Below the pieces are notes generated by a model. The model was not told where the DNA came from, searched no databases, and was given only the letters and a program-made list of their open reading frames with translations. A stretch of 64,000 nucleotides of DNA, taken from contig NZ_JAJKLK010000021.1 in assembly GCF_020982545.1 (NCBI RefSeq), positions 372,001-436,000 on the forward strand, read 5' to 3'. Below, in pieces: positions 55,201 through 64,000 of the stretch (positions are counted from its first letter, which is position 1; the number at the start of each line of letters is the position of its first letter). The DNA is from Streptomyces sp. MNU76. GTDB taxonomy: Bacteria > Actinomycetota > Actinomycetes > Streptomycetales > Streptomycetaceae. Both the position numbers and the translations under genes were made by a program.

Positions 55201-55497
55201 GTGTCTGGCCGGACGCGCGCCCGCGCATGCCCTGAACGCACCTGTGTGGGGTGCAGGCAGCGATCGACCAAGACCGAACTGCTGCGCGTCGTGGCGATCG
55301 AGGACGAATGCGTCCCCGATCCTCGCGGTACGCTGCCCGGCCGGGGTGCGTACGTACACCCCGTTCAGGTCTGTCTCGACCTGGGCGTACGCCGCCGGGC
55401 GTTCACACGGGCGCTGCGCGCCCCGGGAGCGCTCGACACAAAGGCGTTGCGCCGATACGTGGAGCAGACAACAGTTGCCGAGCAGGCAACACCGTAA
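55201..55497 (+). CDS. ylxR: YlxR family nucleic-acid-binding protein
   Basis: A 98-residue DUF448 protein. PERTCVGCRQRSTKTELLRVV is the conserved N-terminal signature. PDPRGTLPGRGAYVHP and RRAFTRALRAPGALD follow. It is basic and found between nusA and infB in most bacteria, as here. GTG start; the role in RNA binding or RNase P modulation is known only for some relatives. Confidence 0.92.
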   Translation: MSGRTRARACPERTCVGCRQRSTKTELLRVVAIEDECVPDPRGTLPGRGAYVHPVQVCLDLGVRRRAFTRALRAPGALDTKALRRYVEQTTVAEQATP

Positions 55498-55644
55498 GAC
55501 GTGTCGCACGGAACCTCCGTGCGGCCCTGGTACCCCGCGAGTTGGAAGTAGGTCGAGATTGCGATGAGCACTCGATGAGCACGCGATGAGTACGCCCATG
55601 AAGTAGCGACGGTCCGGATGCACCCGGACCTAAAAAGGAGCGAA

Positions 55645-57744
<2,100 letters not shown>

Positions 57745-57757
57745 GACGGGGCCGGTC

Positions 57758-58555
57758 ATGCTGCTGACGATCGACGTGGGCAACACCCACACCGTCCTCG
57801 GACTGTTCGACGGCGAGGACATCGTCGAACACCGGCGCACATCTCCACGGACTCGCGCCGCACCGCCGACGAACTGGCCGTCCTCCTCCAGGGCCTCATG
57901 GGCATACCCGCTGCTCGGCGAGGAGCTCGGCGACGGCATCGACGGCATCGCGATCTGCGCCACCGTCCCGTCGGTGCTGCACGAGCTGCGCGAGGTGACC
58001 CGCCGCTACTACGGCGACGTCCCCGCCGTCCTCGTCGAGCCCGGCGTGAAGACGGGCGTTCCGATCCTCACGGACAACCCGAAGGAGGTCGGCGCCGACC
58101 GCATCATCAACGCCGTCGCCGCCGTCGAGCTGTACGGCGGGCCGGCCGTCGTCGTGGACTTCGGTACGGCGACGACGTTCGACGCGGTCAGCGCGCGCGG
58201 CGAGTACGTCGGCGGTGTCATCGCACCCGGTATCGAGATCTCCGTCGAGGCGCTCGGCGTCAAGGGCGCACAGCTCCGCAAGATCGAGGTCGCCCGGCCC
58301 CGCAGCGTCATCGGCAAGAACACGGTCGAGGCGATGCAGTCCGGGATCGTGTACGGGTTCGCCGGGCAGGTCGACGGCGTCGTCAGCCGCATGGTCCGCG
58401 AACTCGCCGACGACCCCGCGGACGTGACGGTCATCGCGACGGGCGGGCTGGCACCGATGGTGCTGGGCGAGTCCTCGGTGATCGACGAACACGAGCCGTG
58501 GCTGACGCTGATCGGGCTCCGGCTGGTGTACGAGCGGAACGTGTCGCGACTGTGA
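57758..58555 (+). CDS. coaX: Type III pantothenate kinase, with a short out-of-frame segment
   Basis: Cytoplasmic enzyme phosphorylating pantothenate, first step of CoA synthesis. The 265-codon frame begins LLTIDVGNTHTVLGLFDG, with the phosphate-binding D6 motif. It continues with ATVPSVLHELREVTRRYYGDVPAVLVEPGVKTG, the GADRIINAVAAVELYGGP block and VVDFGTATTFDAVSARGEY. Codons between about 57838 and 57905 read as nonsense (PRTRAAPPTNWPSSSRA). Shifting by two bases recovers the expected ISTDSRRTADELAVLLQGLMG. An extra dinucleotide near 57839 and a missing GC near 57905 explain this. The gene is probably intact in the organism. It starts about 40 nt after the infB junction. Confidence 0.88.
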   Translation: MLLTIDVGNTHTVLGLFDGEDIVEHRRTSPRTRAAPPTNWPSSSRASWAYPLLGEELGDGIDGIAICATVPSVLHELREVTRRYYGDVPAVLVEPGVKTGVPILTDNPKEVGADRIINAVAAVELYGGPAVVVDFGTATTFDAVSARGEYVGGVIAPGIEISVEALGVKGAQLRKIEVARPRSVIGKNTVEAMQSGIVYGFAGQVDGVVSRMVRELADDPADVTVIATGGLAPMVLGESSVIDEHEPWLTLIGLRLVYERNVSRL

Positions 58556-58562
58556 GCGCCTG

Positions 58563-58740
58563 AGGGGTGTTCGTCGGGTGCGGGTGGGTGGGGCTGGTCG
58601 CGCAGTTCCCGCGCCCTGAAAGAGGCCTACGGCCCTTCGGGGTGAAAGCACGGGCGCAGCCCCTGCTCTTCAGGGCGCGGGAACTGCGCGAGAAACCCCC
58701 ACCCACCCGCACCCGAAACGCACCCCTCGCGCCCCCACCC
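58563..58740. repeat. Full inverted copy of dispersed intergenic repeat
   Basis: The outer arms GGGTGCGGGTGGGTGGGG and CCCCCACCCACCCGCACCC enclose GCGCAGTTCCCGCGCCCTGA and CAGGGCGCGGGAACTGCGCG. It has the same architecture as the 24855-25042 copy but one base shorter in each C/G run. It lies between coaX and the next gene and can act as a terminator. Confidence 0.75.
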
Positions 58741-58807
58741 GGGTGGAACCGTCGGCGCCACGCCCTCATCACATCCGTTTTGTCTGATTAGCGCGTATCG
58801 TCGCCGC

Positions 58808-59529
58808 ATGCCCACGCCCCACGGAACCCGCGGCGGCATGGCGTTCGGCGCTGAGGAGCTGCGTGTGCTCCGCCGTGCCCTCGCCCTCGCCCTCAACCCC
58901 AGTCCCGTCTCGGCGGAGGAGGTGCAGGACTGCCTCCGGCTCGCCGAGTCCGTCGACGAGGCGGCCCGCGAGGACGCCCGTCTGAGGGCCTTCCTGCTGG
59001 CCGACCTCGCCCGGTACCGCGCCGCGCTCCCCGGCACCGTCACGGGCTACGCGGCACTCCTGACGCAGGCCCTGGACACCGGGTACCGCCCCCACCCGGA
59101 CGACCTCGCCGCGCTGCGCGCCCTGCGCGGCAACCCCGCCGCCGCATCGCTCCTGGAGCGCTGCCGCCCGCTCGCCGCCCAGGACGTGCGCGCCCGTTTC
59201 GAGGGGCGCGCGGCCGTCTCGGCCGTCGTCGTCCCCGCCTCGCGCTCCGCCTCCGGCCGCTCACGGCTCCGGCTCACCGCACTCTCGGGCGGTCTGGCGG
59301 CGCGGGACAGCCACACGCGCGCCGCCGGAGAGCCCGCCCGGCCGAAGCCCGCCCGGCCGTCCTGCCCGCGGAGCCGGCCGAGCCCGCCGACAAGCCCGGC
59401 CCGGTGCCCCGCCCCGACGCCCCGCGCCCGGCCCGCCGGCCCGTCCCCACCCCCGGCGAGGTCTTCCCGCCCAAGCGGAAGCCGCCCGCCCCGCCCGCGA
59501 ACCCGCCCCAGCAGTTGGCCGCCGTCTAG
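58808..59529 (+). pseudogene. Hypothetical protein gene with one frameshift
   Basis: Unrecognised protein with a helical N-terminal part (GAEELRVLRRALALALNPSPVSAEEVQDCLRLAESVDEAARED) and a Pro/Arg/Ala-rich tail. Near 59358 the frame changes. In the alternative frame the tail reads PGPVPRPDAPRPARRPVPTPGEVFPPKRKPPAPP and ends QQLAAV at a TAG (59527-59529). One missing base restores a protein of about 240 residues. Without that correction the frame falsely fuses to the small membrane protein that follows. No function is visible. Confidence 0.6.
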
Positions 59530-59548
59530 CCCTGGCTACCCTGGACAC

Positions 59549-59737
59549 ATGGACTACGTCTCCGCGCTGCTGCCCCCCTTCGTGATGGCCGTGCTGTTCA
59601 TCAGCGTCATCAGGGTGATCGTGAAGACCCAGGGCGGTCCCAACAAGGCCAAGGAGGACGCGGTGGTCGACGCGGCCCTCGCCCGCGCAGAGAACACCCG
59701 CCAGGCCGGCGGCGACTCCCGGACCACCGGCGCCTGA
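59549..59737 (+). CDS. Small single-span membrane protein
   Basis: A 62-residue protein starting MDYVSALLPPFVMAVLFISVIRVIVKTQGG: one N-terminal membrane helix followed by a polar helix (KAKEDAVVDAALARAENTRQAG). The ATG at 59549 is independent of the preceding gene, whose true stop is at 59527-59529. Unrecognised function; it resembles small actinobacterial proteins of this layout encoded near coaX. Confidence 0.65.
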   Translation: MDYVSALLPPFVMAVLFISVIRVIVKTQGGPNKAKEDAVVDAALARAENTRQAGGDSRTTGA

Positions 59738-59829
59738 CGCGTATCGCCCCGCCCCATCGGCGTACGACTCGTGTGTTTTTCGAGTCGTACGCCCTTTTTG
59801 TTCCCCCGCTCCGGATAGTGTGCGGAACT

Positions 59830-60327
59830 GTGCCTCGCCCATTGGGAGAACTCGAAGACGCCGTCATGACGCGGGTGTGGAAGTGGAACCGCCCGGTGAC
59901 AGTTCGGGAAGTCCTGGAAGACCTTCAGCAGGAACGGTCCATCGCGTACACCACCGTGATGACCGTTCTGGACAATCTCCATCAGAAGGGCTGGGTGCGC
60001 CGGGAGGCGGAGGGCCGGGCCTATCGATATGAGGCCGTCTCCACGCGCGCCGCCTACGCGGCCGCACTCATGAACGAAGCCTGGTCGCAGAGCGACAACC
60101 CCGCCGCCGCCCTCGTCGCCTTCTTCGGGATGATGAGCGAGGAACAGCGACAGGCGCTCACCGACGCCGTACGCATCGTGCAGGGCCCGGGCCCCGGCAA
60201 ACCCGAAGCCGCCGCGCCCGCCGCCCCCGTCCTCGAAACCCCTGTTGAAACCGCCGGCGAATCCGTCGAATCGTCCGGCGAAACACAGGGCACCCCCGGC
60301 GAATCACCGGATCTCCCCGGGCGATAG
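59830..60327 (+). CDS. BlaI/MecI-type winged-helix transcriptional repressor
   Basis: A 165-residue protein. Residues 1-80 are a BlaI/MecI/CopY winged helix (LGELEDAVMTRVWKWNRPVTVREVLEDLQQERSIAYTTVMTVLDNLHQKGWVRREAEGRAYRYEA). They are followed by a dimerisation region (AALMNEAWSQSDNPAAALVAFFGMMSEEQRQAL) and a disordered Pro/Ala/Ser tail that includes repeated GES/GET words. The GTG at 59830 is preferred because the family starts at this point. The M56 metalloprotease that often accompanies BlaI is not adjacent. Confidence 0.87.
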   Translation: MPRPLGELEDAVMTRVWKWNRPVTVREVLEDLQQERSIAYTTVMTVLDNLHQKGWVRREAEGRAYRYEAVSTRAAYAAALMNEAWSQSDNPAAALVAFFGMMSEEQRQALTDAVRIVQGPGPGKPEAAAPAAPVLETPVETAGESVESSGETQGTPGESPDLPGR

Positions 60328-60336
60328 CGTCCGCTC

Positions 60337-60870
60337 ATGCCAGCAACGAGTCCCGAAGCCACCGCAAAAGCCATCACCGTCAGGCGGGCTCGGACCAGCG
60401 ATGTCCCGCACGTGCGCGACCTGCTCGACTCCTACGTCCAGCGCCGCATCCTGCTCGACAAAGCGACGGTCACGCTTTACGAGGACATCCAGGAGTTCTG
60501 GGTCGCGGAACGGGACGACAACGCCCAGGTCGTCGGCTGCGGCGCGCTGCACGTCATGTGGGAAGACCTCGCGGAAGTCCGCACTCTCGCGGTGAACCCG
60601 GACGCCAAGGGGCTCGGCGTCGGTCACCAGTTGCTCGAGAAGTTGCTGCACACCGCTCGCTGGCTGGGTGTTCGACGCGTTTTCTGTCTGACCTTCGAAG
60701 TCGAGTTCTTCGCCAAGCACGGCTTCGTGGAGATCGGTGAGACTCCCGTCGACACCGATGTCTACGCGGAGCTGCTGCGTTCCTATGACGAGGGCGTCGC
60801 GGAGTTCCTCGGTCTCGAACGAGTGAAACCGAACACCTTGGGCAACAGCCGGATGCTTCTGCATCTGTGA
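60337..60870 (+). CDS. GNAT acetyltransferase, amino-acid N-acetyltransferase (ArgA-like)
   Basis: A 177-residue GNAT-only protein. VRRARTSDVPHVRDLLDSYVQRRILLDK is the N-terminal strand-helix. QVVGCGALHVMWEDLAEVRTLAVNPDAKGLGVGHQLLEKLL carries the acetyl-CoA loop. RVFCLTFEVEFFAKHGFVEI is the final strand. Such short stand-alone forms are annotated as N-acetylglutamate synthases in actinobacteria (from memory); the substrate is not proven here. It is 9 nt after the BlaI-type gene. Confidence 0.8.
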   Translation: MPATSPEATAKAITVRRARTSDVPHVRDLLDSYVQRRILLDKATVTLYEDIQEFWVAERDDNAQVVGCGALHVMWEDLAEVRTLAVNPDAKGLGVGHQLLEKLLHTARWLGVRRVFCLTFEVEFFAKHGFVEIGETPVDTDVYAELLRSYDEGVAEFLGLERVKPNTLGNSRMLLHL

Positions 60871-61150
60871 TCGTCGGCGGAGACCAATTCCGGTGAGGAA
60901 CGTTCCACCGAGGGTCGCCTTGCCCACGGGGCCTATGTCCGAAACGCGCATGTTTCCGGTCTTCCCCGGGCTCCTCGTCCTCTCCGGACTCTCTCCCCGG
61001 CCTCTCCTCGGTCTCTCCCAGGGGTTTGTGTTTTTCCTGGAAAAGCGGTTTGCTTTCCGACGTACTGCAGTACTGCATATAACAGGGGACGCGAAACAGC
61101 GGCGCTCGCCGCAGCCCTCGGCCCTGAAGTTTTCGATGAAAGGAAATCCG
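60871..61150 (+). promoter_or_regulatory. AT-richer lsr2 promoter region with overlapping palindromes
   Basis: The 280-nt gap before lsr2 contains an unusually AT-rich stretch for this genome (about 61020-61085, with GTTTGTGTTTTTCC and TGCATATAACA). Two overlapping perfect 12-bp palindromes, GTACTGCAGTAC (61062-61073) and TGCAGTACTGCA (61066-61077), lie in it. Lsr2 prefers AT-rich DNA, so autoregulation here is plausible. Confidence 0.5.
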
Positions 61151-61486
61151 GTGGCACAGAAGGTTCAGGTCCTTCTTGTCGACGACCTCGACGGCGGCGA
61201 GGCGGACGAGACCGTGACGTTCGCGCTGGACGGCAAGACGTACGAGATCGACCTCACGACCGCCAACGCGGACAAGCTTCGCGGCCTTCTCGACCCCTAC
61301 GTCAAGGGTGGCCGGCGTACCGGTGGCCGCGCTGCGGGTGGGCGTGGCAAGGCCCGTGCCGCTTCCGGCGGCAGCCAGGACACCGCGGCCATCCGTGCCT
61401 GGGCGAAGGAGAACGGTTACGAGGTCAACGACCGCGGTCGGGTCCCCGCCTCCATCCGCGAGGCCTACGAGAAGGCCAACGGCTGA
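61151..61486 (+). CDS. lsr2: Lsr2 nucleoid-associated protein
   Basis: H-NS-like xenogeneic silencer that bridges AT-rich DNA. It is 111 residues with an N-terminal dimerisation domain (KVQVLLVDDLDGGEADETVTFALDGKTYEIDL), a basic flexible linker (GGRRTGGRAAGGRGKARA), and the C-terminal DNA-binding domain with the RGR hook at 95-97 (NDRGRVPASI). The GTG start follows AAAGGAAA. The order coaX ... lsr2 ... clpC matches Streptomyces. Its 3' end overlaps the convergent gene by 22 bp. Confidence 0.95.
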   Translation: MAQKVQVLLVDDLDGGEADETVTFALDGKTYEIDLTTANADKLRGLLDPYVKGGRRTGGRAAGGRGKARAASGGSQDTAAIRAWAKENGYEVNDRGRVPASIREAYEKANG

Positions 61487-62118
61487 GATTCCGACGGCCC
61501 GGTGCTCGCGCGCCGCAGCCGGACGCGGTGGCAGTGCGTCGCCACCGTGTCCACCACTCGCACGAGGTCGGGGGCGCCCCCACCGCCCCCCAACGCCGAC
61601 ATGCTCGGCAGCGAGGGTTCGACCTCGCACCCCGGCTCGGGGGCCGCACCCACTCGGCGGCCCCTGTGAACCGGCCTCCCCGCCCACGCCCCCACGCCCA
61701 CCGGTTCCGCCCGGGGCTCCGGCGCCACCATGTGACCGCCCGTTCCGACGGCAGTGAGGTCCAGGTCGAGGCCGCCCCAGTCCAGCCACCGCAACAATCC
61801 CGGCACCTCCTCCGCGCTCCCCGCCGCGACCAGCAGCAGCATCCGCCCGCCGCGCAGCGCCACCGGGGAACCCGGGCCGCGCACCGGCCCCAGATGTCGA
61901 AGCGCCGCGACCCCCGCTTCCATCGGTACGTCGAGTACATCGAAGCGCAGGCCCGTAATGAGGTGTACGGGCGTCCCGGGCACGGTCGCCCAGCCGAGAT
62001 CGTTCTCGTACCACCACCGCACCGCGTCGCACGGGTCCGCACCGGGGACATCGCGCGGGGCGACGGCCGAGGAGGCGCTCGGGTCGAGCGGTCGGCGGGG
62101 AAGGGGGACGATGGCCAT
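61465..62118 (-). CDS. Small primase/polymerase-like hypothetical protein
   Basis: A protein of about 217 residues; the ATG at 62118 (AIVPLPRRPLDP) is preferred to a longer start at 62220. Visible pattern: DAVRWWYENDLGWATVPGTP, GLRFDVLDVPMEAGVAAL, RGGRMLLLVAAGSAEEVPGLLRWLDWGG, LTAVGTGGHMVAP, then a basic C-terminus. The motif order parallels the protein at 6929-7381, suggesting paralogues. I recall members annotated as bifunctional DNA primase/polymerase, but a complete acidic active site is not evident. Convergent with and overlapping lsr2. Confidence 0.65.
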   Translation of the reverse strand: MAIVPLPRRPLDPSASSAVAPRDVPGADPCDAVRWWYENDLGWATVPGTPVHLITGLRFDVLDVPMEAGVAALRHLGPVRGPGSPVALRGGRMLLLVAAGSAEEVPGLLRWLDWGGLDLDLTAVGTGGHMVAPEPRAEPVGVGAWAGRPVHRGRRVGAAPEPGCEVEPSLPSMSALGGGGGAPDLVRVVDTVATHCHRVRLRRASTGPSESQPLAFS

Positions 62119-62548
62119 GTCAGGAGCAACAGGGCGAAGGGGCCCAGAGTTACGCTGGGTGTCGGCGCGGTTGCGAGGAGTGCCGGGAAAGGGGGCGTTC
62201 CACAGTGTGCGGTGGCGCAAGGATGTTCGCCCTTAGCGGAGGGAACCGGTGCATCCGGCATGGAGTGTCAGTCCCTACGGGTAAGACATCCCTAGTGGGA
62301 GGGGGCGACACGCAGGAAAGGCCGTCTCACGTTCGCCATCGGCGTACTGATGGTGGGGGTAACTGCCTGGCCTGCGGGAACATCGTCTCGCACCATCGGG
62401 TTGGAGCAGATGTCGGCGTTCGGGGTCAGGAGGCCAAGGACGGTGTCGGCAGTTGGAATGAGCGGTCCCCGCTTGCGGGACTAAGCTGCGGAAGGACAGC
62501 GAGGGGAGCGTCCCCTCACTGCCTGACCGCTCTGAGGAGCGATTAACG
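62119..62548 (+). promoter_or_regulatory. clpC upstream region with ClgR-type operator
   Basis: A 430-nt non-coding stretch. GTTCGC-CATCG-GCG at 62331-62344 fits the published ClgR operator GTTCGC-N5-GCG, about 205 nt before the clpC start. Two short hairpins follow (62465-62481 and GAGGGGA-GCG-TCCCCTC at 62501-62517) and may lie in the leader. The rest shows nothing recognised. Confidence 0.7.
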
Positions 62549-64000
62549 ATGTTCGAGAGGTTCACCGACCGCGCGCGGCGGGTTGTCGTCCTGGCTCAGG
62601 AAGAAGCCCGGATGCTCAACCACAACTACATCGGCACCGAGCACATCCTCCTGGGCCTGATCCACGAGGGTGAGGGTGTCGCCGCTAAGGCCCTGGAGAG
62701 CCTCGGGATTTCGCTCGAGGCGGTCCGCCAGCAGGTGGAGGAGATCATCGGGCAGGGGCAGCAGGCTCCGTCCGGCCACATCCCCTTCACCCCCCGTGCC
62801 AAGAAGGTCCTGGAGCTGTCGCTCCGCGAGGCCCTTCAGCTGGGCCACAACTACATCGGCACGGAGCACATCCTGCTCGGCCTGATCCGTGAGGGCGAGG
62901 GCGTCGCCGCCCAGGTCCTGGTCAAGCTGGGCGCAGATCTCAACCGGGTGCGGCAGCAGGTCATCCAGCTGCTCTCCGGTTACCAGGGCAAGGAGACCGC
63001 CACCGCCGGCGGCCCCGCCGAGGGCACCCCCTCGACGTCCCTGGTCCTCGACCAGTTCGGCCGGAACCTCACCCAGGCCGCTCGTGAGTCCAAGCTCGAC
63101 CCGGTCATCGGGCGCGAGAAGGAGATCGAGCGGGTCATGCAGGTGCTGTCCCGCCGTACCAAGAACAACCCGGTCCTGATCGGTGAGCCCGGCGTCGGCA
63201 AGACCGCCGTCGTCGAGGGCCTCGCCCAGGCCATCGTCAAGGGCGAGGTGCCCGAGACCCTCAAGGACAAGCACCTCTACACCCTCGACCTCGGCGCGCT
63301 GGTCGCCGGCTCCCGCTACCGCGGTGACTTCGAGGAGCGCCTGAAGAAGGTGCTCAAGGAGATCCGCACCCGCGGCGACATCATCCTGTTCATCGACGAG
63401 CTGCACACGCTGGTCGGTGCGGGTGCCGCCGAGGGCGCCATCGACGCCGCTTCGATCCTGAAGCCGATGCTGGCCCGCGGTGAGCTGCAGACCATCGGTG
63501 CCACCACCCTGGACGAGTACCGCAAGCACCTGGAGAAGGACGCGGCCCTGGAGCGCCGCTTCCAGCCCATCCAGGTCGCCGAGCCCTCGCTCCCGCACAC
63601 CATCGAGATCCTCAAGGGTCTGCGCGACCGGTACGAGGCCCACCACCGCGTCTCGATCACGGACGAGGCCCTGGTGCAGGCGGCGACGCTCGCCGACCGG
63701 TACATCTCGGACCGCTTCCTGCCGGACAAGGCGATCGACCTGATCGACGAGGCCGGTTCCCGGATGCGCATCCGCCGGATGACCGCGCCGCCGGACCTCC
63801 GCGAGTTCGACGAGAAGATCGCCGGTGTCCGCCGGGACAAGGAGTCCGCGATCGACTCGCAGGACTTCGAGAAGGCCGCCTCCCTCCGCGACAAGGAGAA
63901 GCAGCTCCTGGCCGCCAAGGCCAAGCGGGAGAAGGAGTGGAAGGCCGGCGACATGGACGTCGTCGCCGAGGTGGACGGCGAGCTGATCGCCGAGGTCCTC
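62549..64000 (+). CDS. clpC: ClpC AAA+ ATPase, 3' truncated by window
   Basis: Hsp100/Clp unfoldase that feeds proteins to ClpP. 484 codons are visible of a family length of about 840. The N-terminal double Clp-N repeat (NYIGTEHILLGLIHEGEGVAA, then NYIGTEHILLGLIREGEGVAA) covers 1-145. The first AAA module has Walker A GEPGVGKT at 212-219, Walker B ILFIDELH near 280 and arginine finger region ALERRFQPI. The middle UVR-like coiled coil (FEKAASLRDKEKQLLAAKAKREKEW) marks ClpC rather than ClpA/B. The ATG follows TGAGGAG. The frame is clean. A ClgR-type operator lies upstream. Confidence 0.96.
   Translation, partial: MFERFTDRARRVVVLAQEEARMLNHNYIGTEHILLGLIHEGEGVAAKALESLGISLEAVRQQVEEIIGQGQQAPSGHIPFTPRAKKVLELSLREALQLGHNYIGTEHILLGLIREGEGVAAQVLVKLGADLNRVRQQVIQLLSGYQGKETATAGGPAEGTPSTSLVLDQFGRNLTQAARESKLDPVIGREKEIERVMQVLSRRTKNNPVLIGEPGVGKTAVVEGLAQAIVKGEVPETLKDKHLYTLDLGALVAGSRYRGDFEERLKKVLKEIRTRGDIILFIDELHTLVGAGAAEGAIDAASILKPMLARGELQTIGATTLDEYRKHLEKDAALERRFQPIQVAEPSLPHTIEILKGLRDRYEAHHRVSITDEALVQAATLADRYISDRFLPDKAIDLIDEAGSRMRIRRMTAPPDLREFDEKIAGVRRDKESAIDSQDFEKAASLRDKEKQLLAAKAKREKEWKAGDMDVVAEVDGELIAEVL

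Noticed and set aside
58808..59737. Fusion of the hypothetical protein with the small membrane protein
   Set aside because: A single frameshift near 59358 hides the true TAG at 59527-59529; the membrane protein has its own ATG at 59549.

Overview
The window is about 64 kb of very GC-rich, gene-dense actinobacterial chromosome. GC-biased third codon positions, GTG starts, Tat-type lipoproteins, MEP-pathway genes, Lsr2 and ClpC, a ClgR-type operator and the gene order all point to Streptomyces or a very close relative. No rRNA or tRNA gene, insertion sequence, prophage or CRISPR array was seen.

Layout. (1) 1-10 kb: a polyamine uptake and catabolism cluster (aminobutyraldehyde dehydrogenase cut by the window edge, PotD-PotA-PotB-PotC importer, FAD amine oxidase) with gabT on the other strand. 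(2) 10-17.8 kb: a membrane-anchored ATPase resembling type IV coupling proteins, a PucR-type regulator broken by frameshifts, a divergent TetR/DUF1772 pair sharing palindromic operators, and a second aldehyde dehydrogenase. (3) 17.8-41 kb: a large carbohydrate locus. A GH3 enzyme, a three-gene sugar ABC importer without its own ATPase, a secreted GH74, a GH42 and a secreted GH12 lie on one side, and a GH31 alpha-xylosidase-like gene with its LacI regulator on the other. The same palindrome, TCGAAGCGCTTCGA (one copy imperfect), occurs before three of these transcription units. I read this as a xyloglucan utilisation regulon: endo-cleavage outside (GH74, GH12), oligosaccharide import, then stripping of xylose, galactose and glucose (GH31, GH42, GH3). 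Inside the locus sits a second LacI module with a different operator (TGTGACCGGTCACA), a secreted clan GH-A hydrolase with CBM35-like domains and a TTA codon, and the 5' remnant of a GH36 alpha-galactosidase gene. A sulfotransferase and an AI-2E-type transporter are interposed. (4) 41-57.7 kb: a conserved core block with acyl-CoA dehydrogenase, lamin-tail secreted protein, dxr, site-2 protease, ispG, two GNATs, proS, a kinase-like protein without catalytic residues, a DUF4439 pair, rimP, nusA, ylxR and infB. (5) 57.7-64 kb: coaX, two small genes, a BlaI-type repressor, a GNAT, lsr2, a small primase/polymerase-like protein and clpC (cut by the window end).

Two quality signals matter to any user. 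infB stops just after its G domain and runs directly into the sequence before coaX. These two neighbourhoods are far apart in the Streptomyces chromosomes I know, and infB is essential, so the join is either a misassembly or a rearrangement that needs a second infB. In addition, single-base deletions, mostly in C or G runs, break or scramble pucR, a lipoprotein gene, infB, coaX and a hypothetical gene. Most of them cluster at 53-59.4 kb around the join, which suggests a low-quality stretch.

A Streptomyces-type intergenic repeat with the core GGGGCGCGGGGAACTGCGCG occurs about seven times; two copies are long inverted repeats. Gene identities come from reading translated motifs without database searches.
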